64,000 bases of DNA from Cryptomeria japonica (lineage: Eukaryota > Streptophyta > Pinopsida > Cupressales > Cupressaceae): assembly GCF_030272615.1 (NCBI RefSeq), contig NC_081406.1, forward strand, positions 171,636,361-171,700,360, read 5' to 3'. This document shows, in pieces, positions 11,620 through 21,972 of the stretch. The notes under the pieces were generated by a model. That model saw only the letters and a list, made by a program, of their open reading frames with translations, made no database searches and was not told the origin of the DNA. Every line of letters starts with the position of its first letter. Position 1 is the stretch's first letter. A program made the translations under genes and the position numbers.

Positions 11620-12798
11620 TGTTAGGCCCAATATAGAAAGCTAATGTACTGAGAGGGAAGGGGTGAATCAGTACTCCAAAACTTTTCTCTGATAATAACC
11701 TTACTGTTATGCATAGACAGAATAGTGCAGTAACATAAAATAAAACTATAATCAACAGATAATAATCATACATGATTCACTCCATAACACATATATTTTG
11801 GTCATGCAGAAACTCTTGGTTAGAGAGAAAAACTGTGATGGGGATGGCACCCACAACTTCACTACTGCAATAATAAAGAATGCTCGGTTAGAGCTACATT
11901 TAGCTATTTCTGATAGCTTACCCTTTTAGGAGTATCAAGATCAGTTAGATCTACCTTACTAAAGGATTTTTACAACACTATATAAGTGTAGCACCTGGTT
12001 AAAGGATTTACAATTTATAGACTTGGTTAGAGTCTTTTACCCTATTAAAGGTTTCTCTTACAACTTCAAAATATTACAATAAAATCATTACAAATATCTG
12101 AAACTTTACATCTGAAATGCTAAAGCAGATTCTATGTGCTCTGAATAAGATTACCTAGCTTGTAGCATACCTCGGTAACCCATAATGAAACTCGGTAAAC
12201 CCTTCTATTTACTCTGTTCTTCGACTGTTCACTGATGACCTTCTCGGTGACCTCTCTGTGTCTCTGTAATAGTCTTCCTTCATGTATACACTCTGTTATC
12301 TCTTATTGCATCTCATATATCTAACCCTAGAATCATGTTGTATAAATAGATCTCTTACAGCAGTGATCTGATTCATTGCTTTGATCTTACAAAAGATTCT
12401 TCAAATGAATAACTAAACAAAATATCTCATTGGTTAGATTGACCTTGTAATCATACACAATCTCATAGTGCAATTCCCAATGCAAAAACGGTTAGATGTG
12501 CCTCGATGTTGTAACACATTTTCATGTGCATGTCCAGGTTCAATGTATCTAGTAAAACGTTTCACTCGGTGAATATCAACTCGGTGAGTTAACTTTACCA
12601 TTCGGTAGCCATGAAACTTTACTCGATAAATAGCTCGGTGAATACTGTGTTCTGTGACTGCTTTCTTCTGTAACCGACTAGATTGTTCATACCGATTTCT
12701 CTGAGTGTACTGACTGCATGATTTGGTAATACTAACTGAATAGAATATATAGTATGACTTTGGATATGAAACTAATGGCAATTTGATAAGTAGTAACA
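11620..12798 (-). repeat. 5' LTR of the 8.03 kb element
   Basis: This 1,179 bp copy pairs with 4769-5921 and retains more CGGT sites. It ends TAACA at 12798, followed by the GTTTG duplication. Confidence 0.9.
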
Positions 12799-12803
12799 GT
12801 TTG

Positions 12804-14912
12804 TGTCAATTTAAGTAATTAGATAGAATTTTTGGGCTTATGGGCAGATCAACGCCTCCGCTAAACCTGAAATCTCTTCAATTTTTAAATTTCAAAATTT
12901 TAAAATTCAGCTAACTATTAGTGTCACTTTTCTGCCTATGCAAGTGCATCAACGCCTGTGTTCTAACTTTAGTGTATCCACTCAGGTATAAGACATTCAA
13001 AAAAATTGAAAAATTCAGAATTTCAGTTTTTCATGGTATTTTATGTTTTAGGGTTGCGGACTTACTTTAGTGCCTGCGCAGCCACTGCAATGTGTCTTCT
13101 TGTGGATCAGTGTTTGCATTGTATTCTTAGGAGTTATGGGTTACTAATCAATTTTTTTTAGTTTTGCAGGCACTTTTTTTATTCTCCAAGGTTAAAAATC
13201 AGACTACTAATCATGTTTTCTTGTAGCACACATGCCACAGAATTATTTTTCCACTAGTTTAGTTTCATTTTATGCTTTCTATGTAAAACATATTATTCAT
13301 GTGGGACTAAAATAAACCATTGTCTTTATGTCTTATGCCCTTGCACACTTTATGTTGAGTGGACCCATCATTGCACTCTAGTATCCTCTCCCCTCACCGT
13401 CACAAATCTTGGGTGTAAAAGAACAAGTGATCAACGACACTCTCTTTTTATTTTTAGTAGTTGAGGGGTATTTCTTGATTGGGGATTTCATCACCCCACA
13501 AGGGTATCTTGAATTGGGATACATCGTGGATATTGACTCTCACGACACAATCTCAAGCGAGTTTTTTGAGTCGCTATATAAATAAGTTGGTCGGGCGGCT
13601 GGAGTGTTGAGTGAATTTGACATATGTGGGGGCCTTCACTAGACTAATAAGCTCAATTAGATCCTTAAGTGTCTTTCTTCGAGAATCGATCATCAGATTG
13701 GTGATCCCTCAAAAATTACACTAGACTCTAGTTTTAGTAGCCAAAATCTACATTTGATAGTGCAGGGGATGCAGATTGTACCACAAAGTTACTCCTCATG
13801 TATCCATCAAGATGAGACATAAATTCCTCATATAATAGATCCTTGGATCTTTGGGGTAAGAGAATCTGGTATGCCCAAGAAGTGAGTGTCATGGAAGGGA
13901 GACACTACTACCAGAATCTCTATTTGTCTACCTGAGTGAGGTATTGCTTATGTGAGAGGCCTATCAAGTGGTTTCCACTTTATAGCCTAAGTTGTGTTGT
14001 CTTCAAGTTTCTTCATTTGTGAAAAACCTATAAAATCTGTTTGGGCTAATCTAGGCCCCCAATCCCTCTCACACTTATCATCAACGTTATCTTGGCCAAT
14101 ATGTATTCATTGCTTGATATCTCTTGCCAAGTGAAACAAGTCCAACATTCCCATATCTAACCAAAACTTCAAATTCTACCTTATCACTATCAAATCCCTG
14201 TCCCCTCATCTCCATCCAAATGATCATCAATCCTCGACCAATATCTCTATCAAATCATCAGTCTAGTCTCGGGTAATCTTCCCCTTCTTCCTTTCATCAA
14301 TTCATTCTCTCATAATCATTATCCTTCCACCTTTGAGGACTTAGCACATCAACCTAATCAATCCCAATCAATCCTAATCATTCCAATCAATCAACCTCAT
14401 CCAAATTCTAATACTTTATGAAAGGTTGATTTAGACCTTTATCTTCAATCAATAATTGATTATCAATTGTCTCTTGTTCTTCGGAAAGAATCTCCCCCAA
14501 GTACCTTTTCTTTGGGTTGATCAAAACCCTAATCCTTTTACCCTCCTTTTCTTAGGAATGTAAGGCTACCCTAAGTAGAAGAAGGTTTGATCAATTGAAA
14601 AGATCTAAATTTTACCTAGCTTGGTTGTCACCTTGCTTGTGGTCTACATCATTAATTCCCATCTAAGTACTAATCTAGGGGTTAAGGTGTCATTTTAATC
14701 CAAATCAATCTTTTCCTAATCCAAGGACCTATCCAATTCAATCAAATAAATCCCAATTCAATCCAAGAAAATCAAATCGAATCCAATCAATCCTCAATAC
14801 AATCCGAATTTGCTAAGTCCTAGTCTTTATCTTCATCCAGCATCATCACCTTTCTCACGTGGCTACCTAAATTTCACATCCAAACTTCAAGGCTTGGTAT
14901 GAGTATATTCTC
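12804..14912 (+). other. Gypsy leader, noncoding
   Basis: This is the continuation of the gypsy internal leader beyond the nested insertion. I see no open frame of note. From about 14150 the sequence becomes strongly pyrimidine-rich (CCAATC, TCCATC words), which continues into the Pro/Ser-rich frame that follows. Confidence 0.45.
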
Positions 14913-15560
14913 ATGGAATTTCACAGACCACCTCAATCTTCCTACCAATTCAATCTCATAACCTCCCATCTATTTATCATATCCCCATCCATTTCATCTC
15001 AACACACTATATGTAATCCTAATTTATATCATATCTCTTATCCTACATCTACCTTTCATAAGGGAAATCCATCTTATCCCCCATATATATCTCCATATTA
15101 TCCCTCATCCACATACTCCTCTAATCCAATATGTATACCTCCATCTGCCCTCCAATCCACATCCCAATCCCCATCATTTTACAACACATGCATTACCTCT
15201 ACTCCCCATCCAAATCCTTTACTCCATAGTCTCCCAATCCATAATCCCAATCCCCCATCTAATATAAAATATCCACATAATTCTAATCCTCCAAAATCTA
15301 CATCATCCCCATCCTCCAAGTCTTAAGTTCATAATCTTATCCAAGACGTGCTAGCAAAGGAGATCAAATCCCCACCTCGAAACAAAGTTCCCAAATCTCC
15401 TCAAATCCTCCATCCACCTCCATCACCTCCAAATCAAGACGAACCTCAATCCCTATAGCTTCATGATGGCATTGTCCCTCCATCTACACAAGTCGAAGCT
15501 TCCATATCCTCCTCCATCACACAATCCCCACAACTCCAAACATGCCAAGAGCTTGTTCCA
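14913..15560 (+). pseudogene. Gypsy gag N-terminal fragment, Pro/Ser/Tyr-rich
   Basis: A plus-strand frame begins MEFHRPPQSSYQF and continues to a stop near 15325. The same frame then carries on (LAKEIKSPPRNKVPKSP, PPPSPPNQDEP) to the junction with copia sequence at about 15560. The composition is dominated by Pro, Ser, Tyr, His and Asn, like the low-complexity N-terminus of some plant gypsy Gag proteins. It carries no zinc knuckle and no protease motif before it is cut off. Because the DNA is a pyrimidine-rich tract, part of this openness may be compositional. The assignment rests mainly on its position downstream of the gypsy LTR and leader. Confidence 0.4.
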
Positions 15561-15650
15561 GAGAAGATATCTGTAGTATTGAAGACATATTATTTGGAAG
15601 AAGATGTTGAGATATCTTTGTATATTGCCATCAATGCCAAAGGGGGAGAT
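15561..15650 (+). other. Extra internal 3' end with PPT before LTR A1
   Basis: The sequence closely matches 29009-29098, the last part of A's internal region, including the tract AAAGGGGGAGAT directly before the LTR. It joins gypsy sequence on its left at about 15560. Confidence 0.7.
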
Positions 15651-17115
15651 TGTTGGCATATGTGCAGACTTTGATGACATGATAGGATTGTATGTTGTCA
15701 TTGATGTAAATATGCTAAAGTATGAACTGGTATATTGAAGTAAGCAAACTGGCAAGAGAACCGGTATGATGGTATGAACCAATTTATGCAAAAAGGTGAA
15801 CTGGTATGTTGGAATGTGAACTGGTATATACAAAGTTTGTATCAAGGTTTCATTTGATATGACTACCGGTTGGTAGTCTTAGCTTCAAGGTTTCTGGTTA
15901 ATGCATTTCAAGTCTATGTGATTCGACTGATGACATCTTGTGATGAGTTAGCATTGAAATGAAGATTAGATCATGTTGTCACATCAGCCTTATGCACGTG
16001 AAGAATTTCCTTGAGGATCTTGCATGAAGAAGATTGATTCTATTTACCTCGTGAATGTGCAAAATCTTAGTAAACAGTTGAGAGTGCATGATGGGTTATC
16101 AGCTTCCAAAGCGGTGAAGAATAGACGATGGAGAACATCTTGAGATTTGTTCAAGATTATTTTACTATATGTAATGTGTTTAAATGCCCAGGATTGGACC
16201 GACTGTATTGTTAACCTAGATACTTAGGGTTTTAGGTTTTTTGCCACTGACCTAATTATTGTCTATAAGGTCGATGATGATTTTCATTTGAAGTTGTTGG
16301 CAAATGAATGTATGTGAAGTGATTCTTGCCAGACTGGAGGAGTGAGTAGATATCTGTAGAGTGTGATTGTAGATGTAAAGGAACTGAAGTGGATCTACCT
16401 TGGCATTAAGTGTTGTTATCAGATCAGTGTATTACCTGTTGACTTCTAACCATTTCAGCAGTTGGAAAATCCCTTTAATGGGTAGCTTTAACAGGTTTTT
16501 TATAAATCCTTTAACAGGGTGACTCAAAATCATTGAGTTATTCAAATCCTCTAACAAGGTAACCTTTAACAGGGTTTTAACCTCTAACCGGGTATTTAGC
16601 CATCCCTTAACTAGGTGATCCCTAGTAGGATCGGTTCCTAGCAGAACCTGTCGTAAAGTCTTTAACCGGACTAGGCTCCTAATAGAGCAGACTTCAGAAG
16701 AATTCAAGAACAACTTGTGGTTATTCATCCCCATAGTGGTTTTTCCTAGTTGGGTTTCCACGTGAAAAATCAGTGTGTTATGTGTGATGCTTTTTCATGT
16801 GATGTTTTAGTGTTTTCCGTTAAGTAGTAATGCAAGTTGATCCAATGATCATTGTATTTCTGATGTTTTACTTGCTTAAGCATATGGGTGAAGCTGAGAT
16901 GAGATATTAGGTTTTGAGATGATCTAGATGTTATCGGTTTATGTCTCTTGCAGTCATACTATGTATTACTGGTAGTGTCTTCATTTAGATCGGTGATATT
17001 GTTTACTGGTAGTGCAGTATTTGCAGTTTAAGGTTGTTGGAGAAGTTTTTGTCTATACTGATTCACCCTCCCTCTCAATATTTGCTGGTTATTTATTGTT
17101 CATCATTATTCATCA
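15651..17115 (+). repeat. 5' LTR of copia element A
   Basis: The LTR begins TGTTGGCATATG and ends ...TTCATCA, 1,465 bp, two bases before a tRNA-Met primer site. The motif CTATAAGGTCGATG about 40% into the LTR is shared by all family copies and may be the TATA region. Its partner is 29099-32599. Confidence 0.85.
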
Positions 17116-17117
17116 AT

Positions 17118-17128
17118 TGGTATCAGAG
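17118..17128 (+). promoter_or_regulatory. tRNA-Met primer binding site of A
   Basis: TGGTATCAGAG follows the LTR end after AT, as in element B. Confidence 0.85.
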
Positions 17129-17186
17129 TGTCCTCCAAGTCCTCTATTTTATAAGCTTAACCACTTAAGGAAAAGATCCTATTCTA

Positions 17187-20100
17187 ATGATGAAGAGGGA
17201 AGGTCCTAAGTTCAATAGAGATAACTTTAAGATATGGAAGGATGGAATGAAGATATACATTAAGAGCATGGGTGCTCAACACTAGAACTATATTAAGAAC
17301 ACTTATGTTGTCCCTACCGGTACTCTCACCGATGATCAAAGAAGAGAAATTCAGGAGAATGGGCAAGTCATGGAAGCTCTTATCAGCAGTCTATCTGATA
17401 TTGAGTTTATAGATGTTCAGGATAAAGACAATCCCAAAGATGTATGGGATACTCTGGAGTCTATCTATGGCGGTGATGAGCATGTGAAGCAAGCTAAGGA
17501 AGAAAGCCTTAGAGGAAAATTTGAAGACATGCGGATGGTTGAAGGAGAGACCATTCAACAATATGGGATAAGGATTAAAACTGTTGTTGGAGACATCAAG
17601 AGTGCAGGAGGTACAATGGATGATTCCACCATTGTTAGCAAAGTTTTGAGATCCTTATTACTGGTCTATGCAATAAGGGTTGCCGCTATTCAGGAGTTGA
17701 GATCTATTAACAAGACAAAGGTATCCCTAGATTCCATTATTGCTAAGTTGACCGCATATGAGCTAAACAGTTATGATGGCAATGTTCAGACAACTAAATC
17801 AGCCTTTAGAGCATCTGTTGCACTATCTAGAAAGGGAAAAGAAGCTAGTACTAGTTGTGAACCCAGACAAAGCAGGGATATGGATGATGAGGAGATCCTG
17901 ATGGAATTTGAAGCTCTTCTTGCCAAGAGACTTCCTAAAGGGACTGGAAAATACAGAGGTAAGCTCCCTTTGAAATGTTTTTCTTGCAATAGGATAGGAC
18001 ACATTGTTGTCAACTGTCCCAACAATGATAATAAGGACAAACCAGAGAAGTTTAAAAAGTTCAAAGGAGGAAATAGGAGAAACTGTCTTGTTGCAGTCGA
18101 TGAAGGTGTCATTGATGATGAATCAGAAGATGAAGAAAGTGAAGACATAATGTTTGTAGCCATTAAGGAAGATGTGTCAGACAAGAAGGCTCTTGTCTCA
18201 TGCTTTGATAATTCTAATGAGTGGATTATTGATAGTGGATGTTCTCACCACATGACTGGTGACTGAAAGAAGTTTCTGTCTCTGGAAGAGTATGATGGAG
18301 GTGTAGTCCGATTTGGTTATGATGCACCATGTATGGTAAAAGACAAAGGGTCCATCTCTCTAAATGGAAAAAGCAGTGTTGATAATGTGTATTGGGTAGG
18401 TCTCAGGCATAACCTTTTGAGTGTTGCCCAGTTGAATGATAAAGGACTCACTCTGGAATTCAAAGATGGAGTGTGAAAAATAAAAGGAAAGAGTGGTGAA
18501 CTGATGGCCACTAGTATGCAGACTAGAGGTAACTTATTTCAGTTAAATACAAATATCAGTCAATGTCTAATGGCTAAGTTTGATGACAGTTGGATATGGC
18601 ATAGGAGGCTCTGCCATGTAAATTTTGATAATATTGTGAAGGCTAGTAAGATTAAGGCAGTTAGAGGATTGCCTGTGCTAAACAAACCAGAGAATCCTTT
18701 GTGTAGAGAATGTCAACTGGCGAAAATGTCTTCCTCAACCTTCAAAGGTAAATCTTTCACAGCAGATAATTTACTTGATCTTGTGCATACTGATTTGTGT
18801 GGTCCTATGAAAACTAGGCGTGTTCAGGGAGATAGGTACTTTATGATTCTTACTAATGATTTCTCAAGAATGATATGGGTCACATTCTTGAAAGACAAGT
18901 CTAAAGCTTTTGGAAAGTTTAAAGCCTTCAAAGCACTAGTTGAAAAGGAAAGCAGTAAGAGAATCAAATGCCTTAGAACTGACCAAGGAGGTGAGTACAC
19001 CTCTGGAGAATTCAATAAGTACTATGAAGAGAATGGCATCAAGAGGCAACTGTCTGCCCCCCGGACTCCACAATAGAATGGCCTAGCAGAAAGGAACAAC
19101 CAGACTGCAGTTGAAGCAGCCAGAACGATGCTGATTCAAGGGAAGGTTGCTCATACTTTTTGGATAGAATTAGTGAGCATTGCAGTCTACACTATGAACC
19201 GGGTACTCATCAATAAAGGTAAGGATAAAACTCCTAATGAGTATTGGACTGGTAAGACTCTAGTAGTAAGCTACTTTAGAGTGTTTGGTAGCAAGTGTTA
19301 TATCAAGAGAAGTGAATACTAGAGGAAGTTTGATGCAAAATGTGATAAGGGAATATTTCTAGGGTATTCCACCAAGAGCAAAGCTCTCAAGTGTTTTAAC
19401 AATAGGACTCAGAGAATTGTTGAAAGTATCAATGTTAGAGTTGATGAAACCTCTGAGAAACCTGAGGAAACCAGTAGCGAGCGAACGATAGATGAATCAG
19501 ATGTAACCTTCTAGGAACCAGTTGCAAAACAACCAAGTACAAGTAATAGTACTCCTACACCAGTAGATGCTAATGAAGATGAGGATGAAGAGGAAAAGCA
19601 AGAGGAATCAGTTAAGATCATTCCTAGGTATGTAAAGTTGCATCATGATCCAAAGCATATCATAGGGGATAAGGATGCAGGAATACTTACAAGAAGAAAG
19701 GTCAGAGAGAATTCTTGCATGATTTCTGAATTTGAGCCCAAAACATTTAAAGAGGCACACAAAGATGAAGACTGGATTAAGGCTATGGAAGAGGAACTTG
19801 ACCAGAAGAAAAGAATGGTACATGGTCTTTGGTACCTAGACCTGAGCACAAAAATGTTATTGGCACCAAATGGGTTTTTAGAAATAAGATGAATGAATAT
19901 GGCACAGTGGTAAGAAACAAAGCAAGATTGGTATGTAAGGGATATGCTCAAGAAGAAGGAGAAGACTATGGAGAAACCTTTTCTCCAGTAGCTAGATTGG
20001 AAGGAGTTCGAATGCTACTTGCATATGCAGCCTTCAAGGGATTCAAAGTGTATTAGATGGATGTAAAATCTGCATTCCTGAATGGAATACTTGAAGAAGT

Positions 20101-20224
20101 GTATATAGAGCAACTAGATGAGTTTGCCCTATCAGAAGACAATGATATGGCATGTAGGCTACATAAAGCCTTATATGGATTGAAGCAAGCACCTAGAGCA
20201 TGGTATGAACGTTTACACTCCCAT
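17187..20224 (+). pseudogene. Copia gag-pol of element A, part 1 (Gag to RT)
   Basis: The frame starts at ATG 17187 (MMKREGPKFNRDNFKIWK) and encodes Gag with an intact zinc knuckle CFSCNRIGHIVVNC (about 17976-18017). An aspartic protease follows with WIIDSGCSHHMTGD (Asp-Ser-Gly at 18231-18239). The integrase has its HHCC region (WHRRLCHVNF, CRECQLAKMS) and core (VHTDLCGPMKT, RTDQGGEYTSGEF). RT begins at about 19770. The second Gln of the conserved PQQNG motif is TAG at 19074-19076. A single frameshift occurs near 19806-19815, where B has a longer sequence. RT then continues with [21 protein letters not shown] and [15 protein letters not shown], where element B interrupts it. Other stops are scattered. 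The gene is clearly an autonomous-type copia polyprotein but not translatable as written. Confidence 0.85.
20220..20224 (+). repeat. Target duplication CCCAT, left copy
   Basis: CCCAT precedes LTR B at 20225 and is repeated at 27806-27810 after the other LTR, where A's RT sequence resumes. Confidence 0.9.
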
Positions 20225-21901
20225 TGTTGGCATTATGTGAACCAGTATGAAGACATGATGACATTGTATGTTGTCATTGATGTCAATATGCTAAAGAAGA
20301 GATAACCGGTATGTTACCTGTTGGCATTATGTGAACCGGTATAAGGACATAATGATATTGTATGTTTTCATTGATGTCAATATGTGATATGAAGTGAACC
20401 GGCATATGTGATATATGAGAAGAGAGAACCGACTATGTGTGAACTGATATATATGCCAAAGTGAAGCGGTATATTTGCTCAAGGTGAACTGGCATGTAGT
20501 TATGGGAACCGGTGGTATATTTGCTCAAGGTGAACCGGCATGTAGTTATGGGAACCAACACATGGAAGCATTGTATGACTACCGATTGGTAGGTAGTTTC
20601 CACTTCAGGATTTCTAGTTGGAGTACCTCAAGCCTGTGTGACTTAATTGGCGATCTTTGTGTGATGAGTTAGCAGTATAACAGAGAATAGATCATGTTGC
20701 CACGTAAGACCTATGTGCGTGAAGGATCTTGCATGAAGAAGAATATCCCTATCCACCTTGAGAATGTGCAAAGTTTGTCAAACGGTGATAACGTGTGATG
20801 GGTTATCAATTGCCATGAAATTGGTGGATAATGGATGATGGAGAATATCTTGAGATCGATTCAAGATTGTTGCATTTAATGCAATATGATTCAACGGTCA
20901 GGATTGAACCGCTTGAATTGCTTAACCTAACAAGTTTAGGGTTTAGGGTTTTTGCTACCGACTTGTCTGTTTCCTATAAGGTCGATGTTGTGTTTCTTTC
21001 TAAGGTTGTTGGCAAAAGTTGTATGTGTGTATCCAAGGGAAGTGATACGTGATTCTTTCTAGACCAAAGGAGAGAAGAGATACCTACAAAGTGAATGTGC
21101 AGAAGGTGAAGAGGAGCCAAAACGGATTTGCATTAGCATTCAGTGATGTTACTAGATCATTGTAATTCCTGTTGATCTTTAACAACTTCAACAGTTGTGA
21201 AATCCCTTAACAGGGTAGCCTTAACCGGCTTGATACAAATCCCTTAACAGGGTAACTCAAAGTTATTGAGTTATGGGAAGCAATAGAGCTCTGGAGATCC
21301 TTTAGCTATTGAGTTCTTGAAATCCTCTAACAAGGTAACCCTAACCGAGTTTAACCCTTAACCGAGTATTGTAGCCATCCCTTAACCAGGTGATCCCTAA
21401 CAGGATCGGTTCCTAGCAGAACCTATTGTAATGTCTTTAACTGGACAAGGCTCCTAATAGAGTGGACTTCTAAAGAGTTCAAAAAGAATCTTGTGGGTAT
21501 TCATCCCCACTGTGGTTTTTCCCAGTTGGGTTTCCACGGGAAAAATCTGTGTGTCATGTGTGGTGTTATTCATGTGATGGTTTAAGTGATTTGTGTCTGA
21601 AGGTAAATCATGTTGATCTAGCTATTTATATATCTTTGATGATAGATTACCTGGTCATGCACTAGAGTGAGATGGAAATGAAGTATCAGATTGTATGAAA
21701 AGATAAGTGTCAACCGGTTTATGCTTGTCTCAGTTATTCTGGGTTTTGCCGATTGTACTCTATTTAAGACCGGTGTTACTGTTTGTCTGCCAAAGCACAG
21801 TGTCTGCTGACAAACCGATTTAGGATTGTGTTTTTGTCTGTACTGATTCACCCCCCCTCTCAATACCAGTTTGGTACTATCTGTTCATCATTAAGTTATC
21901 A
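20225..21901 (+). repeat. 5' LTR of element B, with internal duplications
   Basis: This LTR is 1,677 bp, about 180 bp longer than its partner. The first 94 bases are partly repeated starting at 20319 (TGTTGGCATTATGTGAACCG again). A unit containing GGTATATTTGCTCAAGGTGA is doubled near 20470-20560. These two duplications account for most of the extra length. Confidence 0.85.
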
Positions 21902-21903
21902 AT

Positions 21904-21914
21904 TGGTATCAGAG
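21904..21914 (+). promoter_or_regulatory. tRNA-Met primer binding site of B
   Basis: TGGTATCAGAG follows the LTR end at 21901 after AT. Confidence 0.85.
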
Positions 21915-21972
21915 GATCCTCTAGGTCCTTTGTGTTATAAGATTAACCACTTGAGGAAAAGATCCCAGTGTA

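Larger units (their letters stand above)
4769..12798 (-). mobile_element. 8.03 kb non-autonomous LTR element with gag and unknown ORF2
   Basis: Two matching LTRs (4769-5921 and 11620-12798) flank the internal region. The outer bases are TGTTA/TAACA, and GTTTG is duplicated on both sides (4764-4768, 12799-12803), so the borders are exact. On the minus strand the order is 5' LTR, tRNA-Met primer site (11606-11617), ORF1 (Gag-like, 10205-11557), a 548 bp spacer, ORF2 (6278-9656), a tract of purine-rich motifs, and 3' LTR. No protease, integrase or RT was seen in any frame. It must therefore have been mobilised by enzymes from another element, probably a copia type given its primer site. Differences between the LTRs by eye are mostly CG versus CA/TG, as expected from deamination of methylated cytosine. 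Confidence 0.85.
3380..15560 (+). mobile_element. Ty3-gypsy retrotransposon, 5' half, interrupted
   Basis: A 5' LTR (3380-4433), a primer-site region (4437-4455), a long leader and the beginning of a gag-like frame are visible on the plus strand. The 8.03 kb element at 4769-12798 has inserted into the leader and duplicated GTTTG. The gypsy sequence resumes at 12799 and stops at about 15560, where it joins the 3' end of a copia internal region. No gypsy protease, RT, integrase or 3' LTR of this family is present, so the rest was lost by deletion or rearrangement. The gypsy assignment rests on the leader and primer region and is moderately firm. Confidence 0.55.

Noticed and set aside
14913-15326. 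A Pro/Ser/Tyr-rich open frame as a host cell-wall protein gene
   Set aside because: It sits in a pyrimidine-rich tract inside a gypsy internal region, has no signal peptide, and its frame continues past the stop into Gag-like phrases.
17786-19951. Minus-strand open frames (for example 17786-18184, 19643-19951)
   Set aside because: They are antisense to well-recognised copia gag-pol and have Ser/Leu-rich shadow composition.
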